DNA of 64,000 nt. Source: Streptomyces aidingensis (GTDB lineage: Bacteria; Actinomycetota; Actinomycetes; Streptomycetales; Streptomycetaceae). The notes under the pieces were generated by a model. It had not been told where the DNA came from and made no database searches. It was given only the letters and a program-made list of their open reading frames with translations. Positions within the stretch are counted from its first letter, which is position 1. Every line of letters begins with the position of its first letter. Below are positions 59,681 through 64,000 of the stretch, piece after piece. The stretch spans positions 1 through 64,000 of the forward strand of contig NZ_FOLM01000002.1 in assembly GCF_900112355.1 (NCBI RefSeq), written 5' to 3'. The position numbers were made by a program, and so were the translations under genes.

Positions 59681-60586
59681 ATGTCACCCGCCCCCCATCC
59701 CAACCGAACCGACGCCGATCCCCACACATCCCCCACACCTCACCACCGCCTCACCCCCTCCGCCCCGGCGATGGACGCGCTGCGCGAGGAGCTCGCCGAG
59801 ATCCCGCCCTACGACGAGGTCGCGCCCTGGGACGCCCGGGAGCTGTCCAAGAGCCTTTTCGAACGGCTGCGGACGCTGGAGGAGGGCACTCACGAGTTCT
59901 CCTACGTCCGTAACACGCTGGTGGAACTCAACCTCGCCCTGGTGAAGTTCGCGGCCTCGCGGTTCCGCTCCCGCAGCGAGCCGATGGAGGACATCATCCA
60001 GGTGGGCACCATAGGTCTGATCAAGGCGATCGACCGGTTCGAGCCCGACCGCGGCGTCGAGTTCCCCACCTTCGCGATGCCGACCATCATCGGCGAGATC
60101 AAGCGCTTCTTCCGCGACACCTCCTGGTCCGTGCGGGTGCCGCGGCGGCTCCAGGAACTCCGCCTGGATCTGGCCAAGGCGGGCGACGAGCTGTCCCAGC
60201 GGCTGGACCGCGCCCCGACCGTGGCCGAACTCGCCGAACGGCTCGGCCTGAGCGAGGACGAGGTGGTCGAGGGCATGGCCGCGGCCAACGCCTACACGGC
60301 CAGCTCGCTGGACGCCCAGCCCGAGGAGGACGACGCCGAGGGCGCCCTCGCCGACCGGATCGGCTACGAGGACCACGGTCTTGAGGGCATCGAGTACATC
60401 GAGTCGCTCAAGCCGCTGATCGCGCAGCTCGCGCCGCGCGACCGCACGATTCTCTCGCTGCGCTTCGTGGCCAACATGACGCAGTCGCAGATCGGCGAGG
60501 AGCTGGGCATCTCCCAGATGCATGTCTCGCGGCTGCTCGCCCGCACGCTGAGCAGACTGCGCCGCAGCCTGCTGGTGGAGGAATGA
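59681..60586 (+). CDS. SigB/SigF/SigG-family RNA polymerase sigma factor
   Basis: A 301-residue group 3 sigma factor. Region 2 is at about 80-150 (NLALVKFAASRFRSRSEPME, DIIQVGTIGLIKAIDRFEPD, FPTFAMPTIIGEIKRFFRD). Region 3 has TVAELAERLGLSEDEVVEGM, and region 4 has LRFVANMTQSQIGEELGISQ with MHVSRLLARTLSRLR. Streptomyces carry several such factors for stress and differentiation, controlled by partner switching. The start MSPAPHPNRTDADP is chosen for GGAGG 11 bases upstream. Confidence 0.94.
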   Translation: MSPAPHPNRTDADPHTSPTPHHRLTPSAPAMDALREELAEIPPYDEVAPWDARELSKSLFERLRTLEEGTHEFSYVRNTLVELNLALVKFAASRFRSRSEPMEDIIQVGTIGLIKAIDRFEPDRGVEFPTFAMPTIIGEIKRFFRDTSWSVRVPRRLQELRLDLAKAGDELSQRLDRAPTVAELAERLGLSEDEVVEGMAAANAYTASSLDAQPEEDDAEGALADRIGYEDHGLEGIEYIESLKPLIAQLAPRDRTILSLRFVANMTQSQIGEELGISQMHVSRLLARTLSRLRRSLLVEE

Positions 60587-60735
60587 CCGCCGCCGGCACC
60601 GGCCCTCGCCGATCCCGGTCCGCACGGTCCTCCGAGTCCTGAGACCGGGTCAGGGCTCCGAGGACCAGGCGGCACAGGCCGGGGCCGGTGCCGGAGCCCG
60701 CTCAGGGGCGCCGCGGCCCGGCCGCGCGGCGGGGC

Positions 60736-61185
60736 TCAGAAGGCGAACACCGCGCCGGTGCGGCTGTGCATCTCACAGGTGTTGCCGAAGGTCTCGTGCC
60801 AGGCCACCGGCCGGCCGTGCCACGACCCGGTGGCGGACGCCGTCACCGGGTCGTATTCGCGGGTGCAGGGCTGGTCCCCCCGGGGCATCCGGCGCAGCTC
60901 ACCGCCCGCGCCGTCCAGATCGGCGCAGGCCCGCGCCGGGTCCGGGTGGACGGCCGGCGCCCCGGACCCGGACCGCTGCGCCGCCGCGCCCCGCGGCGGG
61001 CAGTCCAGCTCCACCCAGCGGATCCAGGACAGTGCCTTGCCGCGCCCGCTGAGGGTGAGCAGCATCCGGCCCCCGGTCCCGCCGTCCGGCTGCTGCTGTT
61101 CACCGGCGGCGGCGGTCGGGGCGACGGCGGCGGCCACGGCGAGCAGCGCCACGGCGGCGGCGGCGAGCAGCGGCTGACGGGCCAA
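60736..61185 (-). CDS. Subtilisin inhibitor (SSI)-family secreted protease inhibitor, Arg at P1
   Basis: A 149-residue secreted inhibitor starting at TTG four bases after GGGAGG. The signal peptide runs to about residue 27 (LLAAAAVALLAVAAAVAPTA). Cysteines 62/87 and 107/137 match the two SSI disulfides; the second pair keeps the exact 30-residue spacing. The reactive loop reads CTREYDPV against CPMVYDPV in SSI, so P1 is R109, predicting trypsin-like targets. The C-terminus FGNTCEMHSRTGAVFAF is the family ending. About ten extra residues (AAAQRSGSGA) lie between the first two cysteines. Confidence 0.92.
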   Translation of the reverse strand: MARQPLLAAAAVALLAVAAAVAPTAAAGEQQQPDGGTGGRMLLTLSGRGKALSWIRWVELDCPPRGAAAQRSGSGAPAVHPDPARACADLDGAGGELRRMPRGDQPCTREYDPVTASATGSWHGRPVAWHETFGNTCEMHSRTGAVFAF

Positions 61186-61342
61186 CGGTCCTCCCTCGGG
61201 CGGGGCGGAGCGGACGGTGCGCGGCGGGCGGGGCCCGACGCCGAGTCTGCCGCCGCGCCACGGCCCCGTCCGGCAGCCCGGCGGCGACCGGGCCGCCCGT
61301 TCACCCGTCCGGCCAGGCCGGGACGTTCGTTAGGGTGAGGCC

Positions 61343-62056
61343 ATGCTGCGATCTCCCCAAGAGGGTTCCCCGGCCGCCGCACCCGTCACCGCGCGGGTGC
61401 TGTCGGTCAACATCGGTACCGCGCGCGCCAGCGAGCACACCGACGCGGACGGCGGGATGACCGGCATCGGCAAGCGCCCGGTGAACGGGCCGGTGGCGGT
61501 CACCGCGCCGGGCCCCAAGGGCACCGGCGGCAGCGGCCTGGCCGGCGACTTCATCGGTGACCTGCGCCACCATGGCGGGGACGAGCAGGCGGTCTACGCC
61601 TACGCCCGGGAAGACCTGGACCGCTGGCAGCGGGAACTGGGCCGGGAGCTGCCGGGCGGCGTCTTCGGCGAGAACCTCACCACCCAGGGCATCGACGTCA
61701 GCGAGGTGCGGATCGGCGAGCGCTGGCGGATCGGCCCGGACCTGGTGCTCCAGGCCGCCTCGCCGCGCATCCCGTGCCGGACCTTCGCGGGCTGGCTCCA
61801 GGAGCAGGCCTGGGTGAAGCGGTTCACCCGGGCCGCCGCCCCCGGGGCGTACTTCCGGGTGATCGAGCCGGGCGAGATCCGGGCCGGGGACCGGATCGAG
61901 GTGCTGCACCGGCCGGACCACGAGGTGTCGGTGGCCTTCTTCTTCCGCGCCCGGACCACCGAGCCGGAGCTGCGCCCGCGGCTGATGGCGGCGGGCGACG
62001 CGCTGTCCGGCGAGGAGCTCGACTACGCCCGCAGATGGGCCGCGGACCCCTCCTGA
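61343..62056 (+). CDS. MOSC domain-containing protein (YiiM-like)
   Basis: A 237-residue stand-alone MOSC protein. TGIGKRPVNGPVAVTAPGP, DFIGDLRHHGGDEQAVYAYA and GENLTTQGIDVSEVRIGERW are the family blocks, with the conserved cysteine in SPRIPCRTFAGWL that would hold the molybdenum cofactor or sulfur. It probably detoxifies N-hydroxylated compounds, as YiiM does. Divergent from the inhibitor gene. Confidence 0.92.
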   Translation: MLRSPQEGSPAAAPVTARVLSVNIGTARASEHTDADGGMTGIGKRPVNGPVAVTAPGPKGTGGSGLAGDFIGDLRHHGGDEQAVYAYAREDLDRWQRELGRELPGGVFGENLTTQGIDVSEVRIGERWRIGPDLVLQAASPRIPCRTFAGWLQEQAWVKRFTRAAAPGAYFRVIEPGEIRAGDRIEVLHRPDHEVSVAFFFRARTTEPELRPRLMAAGDALSGEELDYARRWAADPS

Positions 62057-62083
62057 TCCCTCCCGTCCCCGGCCGGGCGGCGC

Positions 62084-63535
62084 TCAGGAAGCGGCCGGGG
62101 CGGCCGGGGCGGCCGGGGCCTCCAGGGCGCGCCGGATGGCGGCGGCGTTGAGCCGGCGCCGCATGAACCACATCAGGCCGAGGGAGAGCACGGTCACGGT
62201 CAGGAACGGGGCGCGCAGCGCGGCCTCCCGTCCGGCGGTGTGCTCCACCGCGGTCACCAGCGCGCCGCCCAGCGCCATACCGATCGGCATGCAGCCCCAG
62301 CCCAGCAGCCGGTAGCAACTGTTGACCCGGCCGAGCAGCCCGTCCGGGACCAGGGTCTGGCGCAGCGAGACGGTGATCACGTTCCACAGCACCACGGCCA
62401 TCCCGGCCAGCACCGAGGCGGCGGCCACCAGCCAGACGGTGGAGGTCGCCCCGATGGTGAGATGGTCCACGGCGAAGACCACGGTGGCCAGCAGCAGACA
62501 GCGCGACGGGCCGATCCGGCGGCTGACCCGGGCGGCGAAGAAGCTGCCGAGGAAGCCGCCCAGCGCCCCGCAGGCGGACAGCAGCGCGAACGCCGCGGCC
62601 CCCAGGCCCAGGATCTCCTTCGCGTAGAGGATGAAGATCGAGAAGGCGGCGGCGCTCATGGCGTTGGACCAGGCCAGGGCGATGGCCAGCGGGCGCAGCA
62701 GGGGGTGGGACCACAGCCAGCGCATGCCCTCGGCGATCTCGGCGCGCATCGGCCGCCGGGGCGGCGGCGGCCCGGCGCCGGCGTCCGCCGGCCGCGGTCC
62801 GCGTCCGTCCCCGCGCCCGGCCCGGAAGGAGCCGCGGACGGCCAGCAGCACCAGCACCGACACCAGCGCCGAGACGGCGTCGAAGAAGAACGGCAGGGCC
62901 AGCCCCACGCCGATCAGCACCCCGGTGACCGGGCGGCCGACAAACTCGCCGAGCACCATCTGGGCACCCATCAGCCGTCCGTTCGCCGCCTCCAGCCGCT
63001 TGCGGTCCACCACCGAGGGCAGCAGCACCTGACTGGTGTTGTCGAAGACCACCTCGCAGCAGCCCAGCGCCAGCGCGACGGCGAACAGCAGCGGCAGGGT
63101 GATGGCATCGGCCCAGACCAGCAGGCCGGTGACCAGGACCACGGCGGCACGCAGCAGATTGACGCCCAGCATCAGCAGGCGGCGGTCCACGCGGTCCGCC
63201 CAGACGCCCGCCGGAAGGCTGAACAGCAGCCAGGGCAGCCGTACCGCCACGCCCATCAGGGCGACCAGAAGGGCGCTGCTGGTGAGTTCGGTGGTCAGCC
63301 AGGGGATGGCGATCAGCACCACGCCGTCGCCGATCTTGGAGACGGTGGACGCGGTCCACAGCTTCCAGAACGCCCCGCCCAGCCCGGGGCCGGGGCCGGG
63401 GGGCTGCGTCGTGACCGGGGCCGCCACCAGGCCGGCGGCGCCCGCCCCGTCCCGCTCCCCTTCTTGTTGCTCTTCTTGTTGCTCTTCTTGTTGCTGTTCT
63501 TGTTCCTGCTGCCGTTCCGGTGCCTGCCCGGTCAT
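62084..63535 (-). CDS. MFS transporter (EntS-like exporter)
   Basis: A 483-residue major facilitator with about ten to twelve helices. The first 30 residues are a Glu/Gln repeat, unusual for the family. The motif-A region LPAGVWADRVDRRLLMLGVN follows helix 2, and a cytosolic loop with PPPPRRPMRAEIAEGMRW separates the halves. Similar proteins export siderophores or drugs; substrate unknown. Convergent with the MOSC gene. Confidence 0.9.
   Translation of the reverse strand: MTGQAPERQQEQEQQQEEQQEEQQEGERDGAGAAGLVAAPVTTQPPGPGPGLGGAFWKLWTASTVSKIGDGVVLIAIPWLTTELTSSALLVALMGVAVRLPWLLFSLPAGVWADRVDRRLLMLGVNLLRAAVVLVTGLLVWADAITLPLLFAVALALGCCEVVFDNTSQVLLPSVVDRKRLEAANGRLMGAQMVLGEFVGRPVTGVLIGVGLALPFFFDAVSALVSVLVLLAVRGSFRAGRGDGRGPRPADAGAGPPPPRRPMRAEIAEGMRWLWSHPLLRPLAIALAWSNAMSAAAFSIFILYAKEILGLGAAAFALLSACGALGGFLGSFFAARVSRRIGPSRCLLLATVVFAVDHLTIGATSTVWLVAAASVLAGMAVVLWNVITVSLRQTLVPDGLLGRVNSCYRLLGWGCMPIGMALGGALVTAVEHTAGREAALRAPFLTVTVLSLGLMWFMRRRLNAAAIRRALEAPAAPAAPAAS
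63461..63508 (-). repeat. 12-bp microsatellite in MFS gene
   Basis: Units of TTCTTGTTGCTC repeat three times with a fourth degenerate copy. On the coding strand they give EQQE units. They are strikingly AT-rich against the surrounding DNA. Confidence 0.9.
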
Positions 63536-63641
63536 GTCACACCGCCCCCTGCCCTGCCACGCCGGAATTCTCCCGGCACTCTCGCAGAGGCCGGGCGACC
63601 GCCACCACCCGTTTCCCCGCGCCGCCCCGGCCGGGCGGTGG

Positions 63642-64000
63642 TCAGCGGTGGATCAGATGGCGTCCGCGCCGCCACACATCGGTCACCAGCGGCACCCCCG
63701 GCCGGTAGGCCAGATGCAGCGGGGACGGGGCGTCCAGCAGCACCAGATCGGCGCGGGTGCCCGGCGCGAGCCGCCCGATGTCGGAGCGGCGCAGCGCCGC
63801 CGCCCCGCCCGCGGTGGCCGCCCACAGCGCCTCGTCCGGCGTCATGCCCATCTCGCGCACCGCCAGGGCGATGCAGAACGGCAGCGAACTGGTGTAGGAG
63901 GAGCCGGGGTTGCAGTCGGTGGCGAGCGCCACCACGGCCCCGGCGTCCAGCAGCCGGCGGGCGTCCGGGTAGCGGGACCGGGTGGAGAACTCGCAGCCGG
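63642..64000 (-). CDS. hutI: Imidazolonepropionase, C-terminal part (cut by right edge)
   Basis: The last 119 or so residues of the histidine-degradation enzyme that opens 4-imidazolone-5-propionate. [37 protein letters not shown] with the catalytic Asp in ATDCNPG, and [20 protein letters not shown], typical of the amidohydrolase end, are present. The N-terminal metal site lies beyond the window. Confidence 0.92.
   Translation of the reverse strand, partial: GCEFSTRSRYPDARRLLDAGAVVALATDCNPGSSYTSSLPFCIALAVREMGMTPDEALWAATAGGAAALRRSDIGRLAPGTRADLVLLDAPSPLHLAYRPGVPLVTDVWRRGRHLIHR

Overview
This is a high-GC actinobacterial chromosome segment, almost certainly from a Streptomyces. The support is a WhiB of 87 residues, coenzyme F420 genes, DUF3499 and DUF5719 proteins, TIGR03089, a subtilisin-inhibitor (SSI) gene, LytR-CpsA-Psr (LCP) paralogues and pervasive G/C third codon positions. 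Gene order (ahcY, manA, SIS protein, manB, whiB, cofD/cofE, LCP genes, UDP-glucose dehydrogenase, purE/purK, two-component system, sigma factor) is that of a conserved Streptomyces core region.

Layout. 1-320: leader and promoter region of an rRNA operon that appears to run leftward out of the window. 324-10304: SpoIIM-like and RDD membrane proteins, S-adenosylhomocysteine hydrolase, and a mannose-phosphate block (manA, SIS, Trm112-like, manB). 10358-16069: DUF5719 protein, a very large membrane glycosyltransferase and whiB. 16688-19065: F420 assembly genes cofD and cofE (FbiA/FbiB type). 19078-30923: wall-polymer region with four LCP ligases, a glycosyltransferase and an amidase, plus a DNA glycosylase and a thioesterase. 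31018-35071: VOC protein, CGNR regulator, UDP-glucose 6-dehydrogenase and an acyl-CoA dehydrogenase.

35008-47746 is a 12,730-bp integrated element. It is inserted in the 3' end of the acyl-CoA dehydrogenase gene, at the codons for the YEGTNQ segment that holds the catalytic glutamate. It brings its own recoded copy of the last 18 codons, so the host enzyme is rebuilt with one I-to-V change; the displaced host 3' end survives as a fragment at 47738-47801. The element encodes a tyrosine integrase, small DNA-binding proteins, a terminase-small-subunit-like protein beside an apparent -1 frameshift, a DUF3987/YfjI-like ATPase and no recognisable conjugation or virion genes, so it resembles a phage satellite more than a conjugative AICE. 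Its right half carries a putative graspetide cluster (precursor, ATP-grasp ligase, isoaspartyl-type methyltransferase), four small coupled genes and an XRE/DUF397 pair. The ligase should make side-chain ester or amide rings on the precursor and the methyltransferase may then form an aspartimide. This element is the most interesting part of the window.

47878-64000 returns to core genome: a TetR-regulated ABC exporter with a palindromic operator, a LysM/M23 peptidase behind a c-di-AMP (ydaO) riboswitch, a dipeptidase coupled to purE and purK, a GtrA protein, a histidine kinase/response regulator pair, a partner-switching set (RsbW-like kinase, STAS protein, SigB-type sigma factor), an SSI-type protease inhibitor with arginine at P1, a MOSC protein, an MFS transporter and the C-terminal part of imidazolonepropionase (hutI), which is cut by the right edge.
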